Part shown: piece by piece, positions 17,053-25,987 of the stretch | How the letters are laid out: the number at the start of each line of letters is the position of its first letter | Position numbering within the stretch: position 1 is the stretch's first letter | DNA from: Cupriavidus sp. WKF15 | GTDB taxonomy: Bacteria > Pseudomonadota > Gammaproteobacteria > Burkholderiales > Burkholderiaceae | Reading direction: 5' to 3' | Assembly (NCBI RefSeq): GCF_029278605.1 | Contig: NZ_CP119573.1 | Coordinates: 806,001 to 870,000, forward strand | Length of the DNA: 64,000 nt | Notes under the pieces: model-generated | Databases searched by the model: none | The model's input: the letters and a program-made list of their open reading frames with translations, nothing else | What the model was told of the DNA's origin: nothing | Program-made: the position numbers and the translations under genes

Positions 17053-18087
17053 TCACACCAGGCCGGCGTTAGACAGCTCACGCTTCAAATAGGCATAGAA
17101 GATCGGCCCCGCAATCACGCCCGGAATGCCATACAGCGTCTCCATCAGCAGCATCACGATCAGCAGCTCCCAGGCGGCCGCCTGGATGCGTGCGCCGATG
17201 ATGCGGGCGTTCAGGAAATACTCGAGCTTGTGGATCACCACCAGGTAGAACAGCGACGCCACCGCAATCGGCAGCGACACCGACAGTGATGCCACCACGA
17301 TGGCTGTGTTCGAAATCAGGTTGCCCAGCACCGGCAGCAGCCCGACCACGAAGGTAATGACCACCAGCGTTTTCGACAGCGGCAGGTGCACGCCGAACAA
17401 GGGCATCACCACCAGCAGGTAGATCGCCGTCAGGATCGTATTGATGGTCGAGATCTGGATCTGCGCGAAGATGAACTGCGCAGAAGCCTGCTGCAGCGAA
17501 CGGGCCCGCGACACCAGCGCCGTCGCCAGCGGTCGGCGGTTGGGGCGCGACACTGCGCGGTAGAGTGCCACCATCGCGCCGATGATCATGCCGATGATGA
17601 TATGCAGCAGCGTGCGCAGGACCTCCGCCCCCAGCTTCTGCGCCATCTGCGCGTGTTCGCGCAGCCAGTGGATCAGGGTGTTGGCCAGTTCTTCGACGGT
17701 ACTTGGCAGTGCGCCGCTGACCCAGTTGGGCAATTGGCCGCGGGACTGATCGATGATGTCCGCGACGTGGTCCAGCAGCGCGTCCAGCGTGCCCTCGCCG
17801 CTGACGAAGCGCACCAGCGCCCAGATGCCGAGCGACAGCGCTACCAGGATCACGAGTGACAGGATGGCGACTGCCAGGGCGTCGTGCCGCTGGTTCAGGC
17901 GCTTCAGGCGTGGGGCCAGGACGTCGACCAGCGAGTACAGCAGCAGGCCGGAGAGCAGGGCGGCGACAAGATTGGCCTGGAGCACCGTCCACAACGCCAG
18001 GGCGGTGAGGAGGTAAGAGGCGCCGACCACGGTGAACCAGGCTGCGGGGAGCAGGCGGGGGGTGGGGGGCGGGGGTTGGTGAGGCAT
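17053..18087 (-). CDS. AI-2E family transporter (PerM/YdiK-like)
   Basis: Polytopic inner-membrane protein of 344 aa, with hydrophobic segments at both ends and a soluble central stretch, as in the AI-2E transporter (DUF20) family. Typical blocks are LLSGLLLYSLVDVLAP near the N-terminus and FVVGLLPVLGNLISNT plus IIGARIQAAAWELLIVMLLMETLYGIPGVIAGPI near the C-terminus. The start at 18087 follows GGAGAG; the frame opens further upstream without support. Family members range from autoinducer export to ion antiport, so the substrate is unknown. Confidence 0.9.
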   Translation of the reverse strand: MPHQPPPPTPRLLPAAWFTVVGASYLLTALALWTVLQANLVAALLSGLLLYSLVDVLAPRLKRLNQRHDALAVAILSLVILVALSLGIWALVRFVSGEGTLDALLDHVADIIDQSRGQLPNWVSGALPSTVEELANTLIHWLREHAQMAQKLGAEVLRTLLHIIIGMIIGAMVALYRAVSRPNRRPLATALVSRARSLQQASAQFIFAQIQISTINTILTAIYLLVVMPLFGVHLPLSKTLVVITFVVGLLPVLGNLISNTAIVVASLSVSLPIAVASLFYLVVIHKLEYFLNARIIGARIQAAAWELLIVMLLMETLYGIPGVIAGPIFYAYLKRELSNAGLV

Positions 18088-18322
18088 CTGGCTCTCCGGC
18101 GTATGTGTTGCCCCTGCGGCATTCGGCGGACTTGGTGCGCGAGGCTGCTGGCGGGAGCGCTGGAGGTTGATTTTCGGGGCTAGATTGAGACTAGGCAAGC
18201 ACCTCGATATGTCGCTGATCGTTTCCAGCCATGAAAGGACAAGTGGCATGGCTAGACTATCCGCCATTGTCGGGAAGAGCCGACTGCTCACGGCAAACGA
18301 CCGAGCGCATAGACCTTGCGCT

Positions 18323-19564
18323 TTACCAGCTTCCGTAGTGCCGGACGACACCCCGCCAGAACGCGTCCGCATCCTTGGCAAGGGTTGTCTGTCCCGCCTT
18401 GGGAGTCGCGTTCGCCGCCGCCTGTACCATGACCAGCTTCAATTCGGGATCGATCAGGATCATCTGGCCGTACACACCGAGCAGGGCAAAGCGCCGTTTC
18501 TCGCCGGGGAATATCCAGAACTGGTAACCATAGCCATAATAGGCAGTTGCCTTGCCGGGCCGGAATGCTTCCGGAATTCGCCGCGAATCCGTGCTATCCA
18601 GCAAATATTCCCTCGGCACAATCTGCCTCTGTTGCGGATCATCCGGGCGGACACCGTTGTTCGCCAGGACAATGCCCAAGCGCCCATAGTCCCGTAGTGT
18701 TGCATTGAAGTTCCCCGCCGCCCGCTCCATCCCTGTACCATCGGCCCGCCAAAGCGCGGAGTTTTCCGCCCCGATGGGCTGCCACAGGCGCGGCGTCAGG
18801 TATTCGCTGAGCGTCATGCCTGTGGCGCGATGCACGACTGTTGCGAGAATATCGGTCTCGGCACTCGAATAAGAGAATCGCGTGCCTTGAGGCGCCTCCC
18901 GCTCGGTGATGAGCCTGGCGGCTGCCTCCGCACCCTCGCGTTGAGCCGCCCGGGCAAAGCGCGCCAGATCGTCGTGGCCGTCGTAGTTCTCGGTGAAGCG
19001 CACCCCCGACGACATGCGCAACAGGTTGCGGATCGTGGTGCCGCCGTACAGCGTGCCGGCCAGCTTGGGGGCGTAGCGTTCGGCGAGATCATCCAGCGAG
19101 TCGATTTTTCCTTCCTGGAGCGCAAAGCCCACTGCCAGGGAGGTAATCGACTTGGCCATCGAATTGGACAGAAACCGCTGCGACGGCTGACGGTCATACT
19201 GATACCGCTCCACCTGAATCACGCCATCCTTGATAATCAACAGGCCCATGATTCGTTGGCGAGCCAGATAGTCGTCAATCGTCAGCCGTTTGAGATGATC
19301 GACGTCCCAGCGGATGGACGGTTCGCTGTCGCTGCGCGACAGAACCATCGGCGCGACGCTTGGGGCAAGCACATTCATCTTGATGCCCGAAATGTCACCC
19401 AGCGCGGAAAACGAGCCCACCCTGACGGACTCGTCGTAGGAGAAATTCCCAAGTGTTCCGAGCGGATATCCCTTGGCTTTACCTAGCCTGTCTTCGTCAG
19501 GCGCGGCGTTCGCCGAGTTTGCGAGCGCGACCACAAACAGGGCAACGGCAAATTTTTGGTTCAT
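18323..19564 (-). CDS. Serine hydrolase of the beta-lactamase class C/PBP-like family
   Basis: A 413-aa protein with an N-terminal signal peptide ending at about residue 20 (NSANA). The S-x-x-K catalytic motif is SMAK (near residue 135), with the YSS triplet acting as the Y-x-N/S motif near 222. The C-terminus has GYGYQFWIFPG and GVYGQMILIDPELKLVMVQ segments typical of 6-aminohexanoate-dimer hydrolase or esterase-like members. Likely a periplasmic esterase or amidase; beta-lactam resistance should not be assumed. The ribosome binding site is weak. Confidence 0.9.
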   Translation of the reverse strand: MNQKFAVALFVVALANSANAAPDEDRLGKAKGYPLGTLGNFSYDESVRVGSFSALGDISGIKMNVLAPSVAPMVLSRSDSEPSIRWDVDHLKRLTIDDYLARQRIMGLLIIKDGVIQVERYQYDRQPSQRFLSNSMAKSITSLAVGFALQEGKIDSLDDLAERYAPKLAGTLYGGTTIRNLLRMSSGVRFTENYDGHDDLARFARAAQREGAEAAARLITEREAPQGTRFSYSSAETDILATVVHRATGMTLSEYLTPRLWQPIGAENSALWRADGTGMERAAGNFNATLRDYGRLGIVLANNGVRPDDPQQRQIVPREYLLDSTDSRRIPEAFRPGKATAYYGYGYQFWIFPGEKRRFALLGVYGQMILIDPELKLVMVQAAANATPKAGQTTLAKDADAFWRGVVRHYGSW

Positions 19565-19690
19565 CGCTGAATTGCGGGGCGGGTTGGGGGGAAATTTTAT
19601 GTATAGAGGGGATTCATTGTGCTTGGCGGGGGCGTTTTTCGCTAGCGTCCCCGGGGCTGCGGTGATGATTGGGGCGTCGCCCTTGGCAGA

Positions 19691-19829
19691 CGCTGCTGTT
19701 TCGCCGGCGTAGCCGGCGACCTACTTCTTGTCCGAGCGACAAGAAGTAGGCAAGAAGCGCGTCGCCTGGCGGCTGGCCATCAACGATGCGCTCCTTGTTT
19801 TCAAGCGGCTTTGGTCTCGCGATGCTTGG
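19691..19829 (+). repeat. Dispersed 139-bp element, copy B
   Basis: Inverted partner of 9842-9980. It has the same two hairpins, at 19701-19719 and 19720-19750. In the larger stem two adjacent bases differ from copy A on each arm (TTC to TCT and the complement), so pairing is kept. It ends 4 bases before the stop of the leucine dehydrogenase-like gene, so like copy A it sits directly behind a - strand gene and may serve as a terminator. Confidence 0.85.
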
Positions 19830-19832
19830 TGC

Positions 19833-20927
19833 TCAGTTCAAGCCGATGCCGTGCGACAACACCTCGTGCGCCCACTTCACCGCCTCGCGTGCCGGCGCCT
19901 CGCCCGTCGACTCTACGCGTTGCGCGAGCCTGAGCACCCGGTCGCGGATACCAGCCACTTCGTCGCGAAGGGCTGAATCGTCGACGCCGCCGAGGTATTC
20001 CCGGGCGCAACTTACGATGCCACCGGCATTGATGAGGAAATCGGGCGCGTAGAAGATGCCGCGCCGATGCAGGGTGTCACCTTCGGCCAGTGAAGCGAGC
20101 TGGTTGTTTGCGCCGCCGGCGATGATCTGGAAGCGGCAGCTTTCGGCCACGGCCGGGGTGATGACGGCACCCAGCGCACAAGGAGCAAATACGTCGACAT
20201 CCGCGCCCGTGATGGCTTCCGGCGATACGACGCGTGCGCCAAATTGCTGTTGCGCCTGCGTCGTGCGCCCGGCGTCAATATCCGCCACGGTCAAGGTCGC
20301 GCCCGCCTCATGGAGGCGGCGGCAGAGTTCCCAGCCTACCGAGCCCAGTCCCTGGACGGCCACGGACAGCCCCGCGAGCGACTTGCGGTCCAGGCGGTAC
20401 TGCGCCGCCGCCTGAATACCGACGAACACGCCGTAAGCCGTCCACGGCGAGGGGTTGCCACCGAATCCGCCGTCGCGCGGCATGCCGCTGACGTAGCCGG
20501 TCTCGGCCTGGACAGCGCGCATGTCGTCCACCGTCGTGCCCACATCTTCAGCCGTGATATAGCTGCCTCGCAGCGACTCCACCATGCGGCCGAATGCGCG
20601 GAAGAGCTGCTGGCGGTCCGTCTGCGCCGGCGAGCGCAGGATCACGGCCTTGCCGCCGCCGAACGGCAGCCCGGCGAGCGCGTTCTTGTAGGCCATGCCC
20701 TGCGACAGGCGCAGGGCGTCGGACAGCGCCTCGGTCTCGGCGGAATAGGCCCAGTACCGGCAGCCGCCGAAGGCGGGGCCCAGCCTCGTGTTGTAGATGG
20801 CGATGATGGCCTGCAGGCCGGATTGCGGATCCGTGGCGAGCGTCACGCGCTCGTGGGACAGGCCTTCGCCGGTGCCGAACAGGCGGACAGCGGCTGCGTG
20901 GGTACGATCGTTCAACTTCTTCTCCAT
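19833..20927 (-). CDS. Glu/Leu/Phe/Val dehydrogenase family protein
   Basis: Amino-acid dehydrogenase of about 364 aa, the size of leucine/phenylalanine dehydrogenases. The substrate domain has LGPAFGGCRYW and the catalytic Lys in GLPFGGGKAVIL; the C-terminal Rossmann domain has the NAD motif GLGSVG. GGANNQLA and INAGGIVSCAREY are also conserved. It interconverts a branched-chain or aromatic amino acid and its 2-oxo acid. The start MEKKLND at 20927 is preferred over 20969. An amino-acid permease lies upstream in the same direction, a sensible functional pair. Confidence 0.92.
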   Translation of the reverse strand: MEKKLNDRTHAAAVRLFGTGEGLSHERVTLATDPQSGLQAIIAIYNTRLGPAFGGCRYWAYSAETEALSDALRLSQGMAYKNALAGLPFGGGKAVILRSPAQTDRQQLFRAFGRMVESLRGSYITAEDVGTTVDDMRAVQAETGYVSGMPRDGGFGGNPSPWTAYGVFVGIQAAAQYRLDRKSLAGLSVAVQGLGSVGWELCRRLHEAGATLTVADIDAGRTTQAQQQFGARVVSPEAITGADVDVFAPCALGAVITPAVAESCRFQIIAGGANNQLASLAEGDTLHRRGIFYAPDFLINAGGIVSCAREYLGGVDDSALRDEVAGIRDRVLRLAQRVESTGEAPAREAVKWAHEVLSHGIGLN

Positions 20928-21198
20928 GACGTGTGGAATGCAAAGCTGTAGCTCTGCCTTCCTTGGCACACCGCCTGGGTTGCAGTGCGGTGCGGCTTTG
21001 ATGGGCGCGGAGCCCCCATCGTGTTCGGCTTTGGGCGATTGTGTCGCGCCAGCGCCGGGTTGGCATCTTACCGAGATCCTAGGTACGGAAGGGGCTGGGG
21101 TTTTCGCTTACTCCAAGGTCGGCCTCGACATCCATTCACCCGTTCTTGACTTGGCAAACGGTGGCGTCCATGTAGGCGCTTACGGCCGGCCCTGCGTG

Positions 21199-22596
21199 CT
21201 ACCTGGCGCTACCGTGCAGCACCGCGTTGCGGCGCGCGTACAGGAAGTAGACCGACAGCCCGATCCCGAGCCAGGTGAGGAAGGCGATCCAGGTCAGCGC
21301 TTGAAGGTGCGCCATCAGGAACAGGCAGAAGCCCACCGATAGCAGCGGAACCACCGGCACGCCGGGACAGCGGAAGGCCCTCTTCAGTTCGGGACGGGTC
21401 CGGCGCAGCACCAGCACCGCGATCGAGATCAGCGTGAAGGCGGAGAGCGTGCCGATATTGATCAACTCGGCCAGCACATTGAGCGGCACAAAGGCGGCGA
21501 TCATCGCGAACACGATGCCGACGGTCCAGGTGGCAAAGAACGGCGTGGCGTGCAACGGGTGCACCGACGACAGCTTGGCGGGCAACAGTCCGTCGCGCGA
21601 CATGGCAAAGATCACGCGAGTCTGGCCAAAGGTCATTACCAGGATCACTGTGGTCATGCCGAGAATAGCGCCCAGGTCGACAAAGCCGGCCACCCAGTTC
21701 TGTCCTGCGTACTGCAACACCAGGGACACGGGATGGTCGATGCCGGCGAACTTGGCGAAGGGGACGACGCCAGTCATGATCGCCGCGACTATCACGTATA
21801 GCACTGTGCAGACCGCCAGCGAGCCGATGATACCCACGGGCAGGTCGCGATGCGGATTTCGCACTTCCTCGGCGGCCGAGGTCACCGCATCGAAACCGAT
21901 GAAGGCGAAGAAAACCAGCGCTGCCGCATTGAAGATGCCGGATACCCCGAACGGCGCGAATGGCTGCCAGTTGGCCGGCTTGACATGCCAGACGCCGACC
22001 GCGATGAACAGCACCACCACCGCAATCTTGATCGCCACCATCACGTTATTGAGTCGGGCCGACTCCCGCACGCCGCAGGACACCACCCAAGTGGTGATTA
22101 ACATGATCAGGAAAGCCGGCAGGTTGAACAAGGTGTGCACGCCTGGCACCGCCCCCGGCGCTGCCGTCAGCGCCGCCGGTAAATGCAGGCCGAAACCCGC
22201 CGCCAGCGACTGGAAGTATCCCGACCAGCCCACCGACACCGCCGAGGTAGCCAGGCCGTATTCGAGCAGAAGGTCCCAGCCGATCATCCAGGCGATGATC
22301 TCGCCCAGAGTCGCGTAGCTATAGGTATAGATCGATCCCGACACCGGGATGGCGGAGGCGAACTCGGCATAGCACAGCGCGGCGAAGCCGCAGGCCATGG
22401 CCGCAATGACGAAAGACACGGTCAGCGCCGGGCCGGCGGTCAAAGCGCCGGTGCCGGTCAGCACGAAGATGCCGGTGCCGATAATGGCGCCGATGCCCAT
22501 CAGCACGAGGTCCATCGGACCCAGCACCTTCTTCAGGCCGCCAACGTGGCGGTCCGCCAGCATGGCGTCAATGTCTTTGGTTCGGAACAAGCTCAT
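21199..22596 (-). CDS. APC-family amino-acid permease
   Basis: Membrane permease of 465 aa with about 12 hydrophobic segments. The N-terminus has MDLVLMGIGAIIGTGIFVLTGTG, the unwound first-helix motif of the APC superfamily. GFDAVTSAAEEVRNPHRDLPVGI is the cationic amino-acid transporter/YfnA signature. The start at 22596 follows AAGGAGACCCC. It is encoded upstream of the leucine dehydrogenase-like gene on the same strand with 271 bases between. Uptake of an amino acid is likely; which one is not visible. Confidence 0.93.
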   Translation of the reverse strand: MSLFRTKDIDAMLADRHVGGLKKVLGPMDLVLMGIGAIIGTGIFVLTGTGALTAGPALTVSFVIAAMACGFAALCYAEFASAIPVSGSIYTYSYATLGEIIAWMIGWDLLLEYGLATSAVSVGWSGYFQSLAAGFGLHLPAALTAAPGAVPGVHTLFNLPAFLIMLITTWVVSCGVRESARLNNVMVAIKIAVVVLFIAVGVWHVKPANWQPFAPFGVSGIFNAAALVFFAFIGFDAVTSAAEEVRNPHRDLPVGIIGSLAVCTVLYVIVAAIMTGVVPFAKFAGIDHPVSLVLQYAGQNWVAGFVDLGAILGMTTVILVMTFGQTRVIFAMSRDGLLPAKLSSVHPLHATPFFATWTVGIVFAMIAAFVPLNVLAELINIGTLSAFTLISIAVLVLRRTRPELKRAFRCPGVPVVPLLSVGFCLFLMAHLQALTWIAFLTWLGIGLSVYFLYARRNAVLHGSAR

Positions 22597-23359
22597 ACAG
22601 GGGTCTCCTTCATGTGCTGCCGAGCGATCGCACGGGCCCACGCCGGGGATGGCGACGAGTCATGCGGGCGCGATGGCATCCGGGGAGCGTGCTGCCGGAT
22701 CGGCGGCACGGCTTGCCGGCACGCAGGTCGCGCACCGGTCCCGGTATTTGTGGGAATTACCCGGACCGCTCAGGCCGCGGGGACAGACATCAAACCGAAA
22801 CAACGCGGCGCATACGGTCCTCCGATTCCTTGCACGCCGCTGATATCAAACACGCCGGTCTCAATCGACGTGATGAACCCATCCGAGCGGGGCGACGATA
22901 CGCGGCCAAGGCTTCGCGCAAGTTGGCGATAGTGAGGTAATCACGATGTCTGTCTCCGCATGTTTCTATTGTTCGGGGGAGTGTAGGAAGCGCCCGCGCC
23001 ATCGTAAAATCAAAAAATCCAAGACCTGATATCCTCAAAACGAATAGCGTAAGGCTCCGATCTGAATGCAGGGTTCACCCTTCCATAGCGAGGATCGTTT
23101 GCGGCTTCTCGGAAAGTAATGCGGGCTTGGGACTCCGCCCCCCGCTTACTGCTGCAGTTGTGCTTGAGCCAGGCTGACAATCCGCAGCGCTTCTGAAAAG
23201 ACGCCATCAAGATTCTTCCCGCTCTCAGTATTGGGTCGGACCTTCAGGGGCGTCGCTTGTCACCTAAAATATTGTCAAGGTGTCACGTAACCTGGCACGC
23301 CGCCAACGCGAACTTCTGGAGACCGTTAGAACCACGTCACAATCACTGATGGGTGGTCT
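22597..23359. other. 763-bp intergenic stretch
   Basis: No full gene is seen between the divergent permease and the RlpA-like gene. A 37-codon - strand frame at 23146-23259 without a start codon reads like the C-terminus of a protein (ending AQAQLQQ), so it may be a scar. Base composition drops from here rightward, judged by eye. Confidence 0.35.
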
Positions 23360-23770
23360 ATGGTGCTATCACTTCGCTATTTTGGAGTCTTGGGATTCTG
23401 CGCTTTGTTCACGGCTTGCGGACAGATTCCGACCAAGCATGCTGCGTGCAGAGCTGATTCCTGTCGCCCTCGGCACGAGCACGAGATGTTGCAATCCGGT
23501 GAGGCGTCGTGGTATTCGGCAACGTTCCAGGGGCATTCGACCGCAAACGGTGAACGCTACGATGGCGGCGCATTGACTGCCGCCCATCGAACATTGCCGC
23601 TCGGCAGCTATGTGCGCGTCAGATCGTTGGCTACCGGAAAGTCGGTTGTGGTTCGCATCAACGATCGTGGACCATACGTCAAAGGCCGGATTATCGATCT
23701 CTCTTACGCTGCGGCGGAAGCCTTGGGTTTGCCAGACGCGCGGTCGATGCGCGTGCAGATTGAACGTTGA
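23360..23770 (+). CDS. RlpA-like septal ring lytic transglycosylase lipoprotein
   Basis: A 136-aa protein with a short hydrophobic N-terminus ending in a lipobox-like LFTAC (Cys at about residue 20), followed by a double-psi beta-barrel domain: GEASWYSATFQGHSTANGE, then AAHRTLPLGSYVRVR and INDRGPYVKGRIIDLSYAAAEALGL. The His of AAHRTLPLG and the Asp of NDRGPY or RIIDLS fit the RlpA active-site region. No SPOR domain is present, so it is shorter than canonical RlpA. Likely acts on peptidoglycan at the outer membrane. Confidence 0.88.
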   Translation: MVLSLRYFGVLGFCALFTACGQIPTKHAACRADSCRPRHEHEMLQSGEASWYSATFQGHSTANGERYDGGALTAAHRTLPLGSYVRVRSLATGKSVVVRINDRGPYVKGRIIDLSYAAAEALGLPDARSMRVQIER

Positions 23771-23883
23771 TTGTCTGCTTTGGGCGGCCGTTTTCTGTCA
23801 TTCGTATTAGGGCGCGTTACACATCGCCCCATAACACGTTAGGGCCTCACAGACAGCACTGACCTCAACCGAAGGACCGAACG

Positions 23884-24225
23884 ATGACGAAATACCTTAT
23901 CTCCTTTCCTGGAAGGGCGATGAAAGTCCTCGCCGAGGACTTTGCCCCCGTGGGCGAAGCTGCGCGCGAGGTCGTGCGCGAGGCGAAGGCTGCAGGCGTG
24001 TACGTGTTCGGTGGTGGTATCAATGAGGATGTCGCACCACTCATGGTCGCCGCAGACGGCACGGTCACAAACGAAACCTATCCCCAGACGAAGGAGTTCG
24101 ACGGCGGCTTCTGTGTCCTGCAGCTCCCATCGCGCGAAGCCGCCATCCTGTGGGCTGCAAAGATCGCAAAAGCTTGCCGCTGCTCGCAGGAACTCCGCGA
24201 GTTTGGGTATGACCCCGAGAGCTGA
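23884..24225 (+). CDS. YciI-family protein
   Basis: A 113-aa cytosolic protein starting MTKYLISFPGRAMKV, with a ferredoxin-like fold pattern: AREAGVYVFGGGI-type middle, the ETYPQTKEFDGGFCVLQLPSREAAILWAAKIAKAC block and a C-terminal REFGYDPES. This is the YCII-related layout seen beside ECF sigma factors and in dehalogenase-like roles. No sigma factor is next to it here. The start is preceded by GAAGGACCG. Function unknown. Confidence 0.85.
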   Translation: MTKYLISFPGRAMKVLAEDFAPVGEAAREVVREAKAAGVYVFGGGINEDVAPLMVAADGTVTNETYPQTKEFDGGFCVLQLPSREAAILWAAKIAKACRCSQELREFGYDPES

Positions 24226-24643
24226 CGGGCAGGGTCCGTACCCGCTGCGATCGATGACACGGCACCAGCGCACCCGTGGGCGGGTGGCCGACGTCAGAGT
24301 CCGGCCAGGAAGCGACGTGCGATGTCGCCCCGACCGTGCCATTCAGACGACCGCTTCGCCACCGAGCGGCACAAGCGCGCGCGTGTTCTACGTTCCGGAT
24401 ATGCACTGGTCTGACTTGGGGTTAGCGAAGCGTGCGGCCATGCAACACGGCGAACACATTATCGAAGGCCAAGTCGCAGGTGAATCGCTGGCCGGTCTTT
24501 GATGGCAAACGCGGAAGCCCTTCTTCGGAATAGAACTTACGTGCAGACGCATACTCCTGACGAAAGACAGAAGTGCGGCCTATGGCCGCAAAGCGGTGCG
24601 TCTTAAGGTGGATTGCTTCGTGGATGGCTTTGGCCGAGGCTCG
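24226..24643. other. 418-bp stretch with no supported gene
   Basis: Overlapping frames exist, but none has a good start and recognisable product. A + strand frame closing at 24502 reads plausibly only over its last 45 codons and has no ribosome binding site. Confidence 0.3.
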
Positions 24644-24886
24644 CTACTTCCCTTCGTCCGGCACGTTGTACATCTCGCGTAGCTGGCTAGCGAACGGGCG
24701 GATCGCCTCCAGGCATGCGGCGCTGTTGTCGCCTTCCATGGTTGACAGACTCCAGTTGCAGCCGCTGGCATCCGCGGCATGCCAGAACACGTCGCCAAAG
24801 CAAGCGCCCTCGCATTCCGAGAATTTTGCCTGTTCCGCACGAAGCATGGCGCGCAGTTCGGCCTTGTTCTTGACCTGTCTTGACAT
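24644..24886 (-). CDS. Small hypothetical protein
   Basis: An 80-aa protein preceded by AAAGGGGAGACACC, a strong ribosome binding site that fixes ATG at 24886. It has an acidic, Cys-containing centre (ECEGACFGDVFWHAADASGC). No family recognised. It is the last member of a run of small - strand genes with short gaps (24.6-25.8 kb), so it is probably co-transcribed with them. Confidence 0.65.
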   Translation of the reverse strand: MSRQVKNKAELRAMLRAEQAKFSECEGACFGDVFWHAADASGCNWSLSTMEGDNSAACLEAIRPFASQLREMYNVPDEGK

Positions 24887-24935
24887 GGTGTCTCCCCTTT
24901 CTCTTTCGATCTGAGCCTGTGGCATGGCCGACGGG

Positions 24936-25205
24936 CTACCTCGCCTTGACGGAGGTGGACATGCCGTCGATCGCGTCCCTGGCTGATGACAAGGCCAGCG
25001 CGATGGCAGCATGCGGGGCGCTGGCAAAATGCTGGATCATGGGTGGCAGCCGTCTGCGGGATCCCATTCCTGTACTCACCTGCGTGATCGTTACGGTAGC
25101 GAGGAAGCGCGGCTGAACCAGGTCGCCGCCGAGGACCGCACCGGGGGCGTGACGCACCCTTGCAGATACCCTGAAGCCTTTGTAGATTGCGTTGTTCTGA
25201 GACAT
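24936..25205 (-). CDS. Small hypothetical protein, YKGF-type
   Basis: An 89-aa protein behind the strong site AAAGGAGACCAAC. It starts AIYKGFRVSARVRH, continues with a beta-rich FLATVTITQ stretch and ends with an Ala-rich helix (HAAIALALSSARDAID). The same outline, an aromatic-G-F beta start and an A-rich C-terminal helix, is seen in the two genes upstream, suggesting related small domains. No function known. It ends 49 bases before the start of the next small gene. Confidence 0.65.
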   Translation of the reverse strand: MSQNNAIYKGFRVSARVRHAPGAVLGGDLVQPRFLATVTITQVSTGMGSRRRLPPMIQHFASAPHAAIALALSSARDAIDGMSTSVKAR

Positions 25206-25217
25206 GTTGGTCTCCTT

Positions 25218-25526
25218 TCAACGTTGAGCATACGCGGATATGCCTTGATGTGTCCGATTTACATTCGGTGACAAGGTAGCAATGTCATCGCGAGCCTTTG
25301 CCTCTCCGTAGTCCAGCGCCGCATCGACGCTGTGAAAGTAGTCGGTGCCGTCGATGAGATCGAAGGAATGTGCGCTGGGAAGATCGCCTCTGATGGGCCG
25401 GCAATCCGTACGAGCAAGCGAGTAGCGCACTACGTAGCCAACCGCTCCGGCCAACTGGGTGGGACCGTGGTGTTGCTCCGCTTCGATCAACACTTCATAT
25501 TCACCAATCGTGGCGCGTCGTTGCAT
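25218..25526 (-). CDS. Small hypothetical protein
   Basis: A 102-aa protein with GGAGG 6-7 bases before ATG at 25526. It starts IGEYEVLIEAEQHHGP, with a middle strand VGYVVRYSLA and a C-terminal helix FHSVDAALDYGEAKARDDI. The order of beta strands followed by an A/E-rich helix resembles its neighbours. The stop lies 12 bases before the next start. No family recognised. Confidence 0.65.
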   Translation of the reverse strand: MQRRATIGEYEVLIEAEQHHGPTQLAGAVGYVVRYSLARTDCRPIRGDLPSAHSFDLIDGTDYFHSVDAALDYGEAKARDDIATLSPNVNRTHQGISAYAQR

Positions 25527-25552
25527 ATCTGACCTCCGCTCTCGGCCTCCGC

Positions 25553-25795
25553 TCATTCATCCGGCCCAAGAATAACGTCCACGGCGGCCCGTCCTGCCAG
25601 CTCCGCCACCAGGTAAACCCAACGTCTGGAGTACGGCCCGCCAAAGACTTTGATTCGCTTGCCAATCGCTGCAACGCCTGGCGGACTCATGGGTCCCTCA
25701 ACCTGGAACCAGACGTCGAACATGTCCTTGGACGCCAGATTGAGATCGACATGGATATCGAACCCACGGTACTCCGTCACGCGATCCATAGCCAT
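25553..25795 (-). CDS. Small hypothetical protein, YRGF-type
   Basis: An 80-aa protein; GGAAGG precedes ATG at 25795. The frame is open further to 25915, but the upstream part lacks a ribosome binding site. It begins VTEYRGFDIHVDLNLASKDMFDVW and ends AGRAAVDVILGPDE, the same general pattern as the genes downstream. Probably the first gene of the four-gene set. Function unknown. Confidence 0.6.
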   Translation of the reverse strand: MAMDRVTEYRGFDIHVDLNLASKDMFDVWFQVEGPMSPPGVAAIGKRIKVFGGPYSRRWVYLVAELAGRAAVDVILGPDE

Positions 25796-25987
25796 CTTCA
25801 ACCTTCCAGGAGGAGTGAGTTTTTCAACGTAATACCACGACCAGTAGGGATTGAAGTTGATGTGAGTCCGGAGCAGTAGGATCCAACCATAGGTACGTGG
25901 GGATTCGGCCGCCAAACTTCTTTCTCGCTCAGGCCGCGCAACATACGTTTCCGGGGACGCATCGGCACGGCCGATCCGAAGCGGCAG

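Noticed and set aside
18323..19564. Calling the serine hydrolase a beta-lactam resistance gene
   Set aside because: The SxxK/YxS pattern is shared with many esterases; the C-terminal region looks like the esterase or dimer-hydrolase branch.
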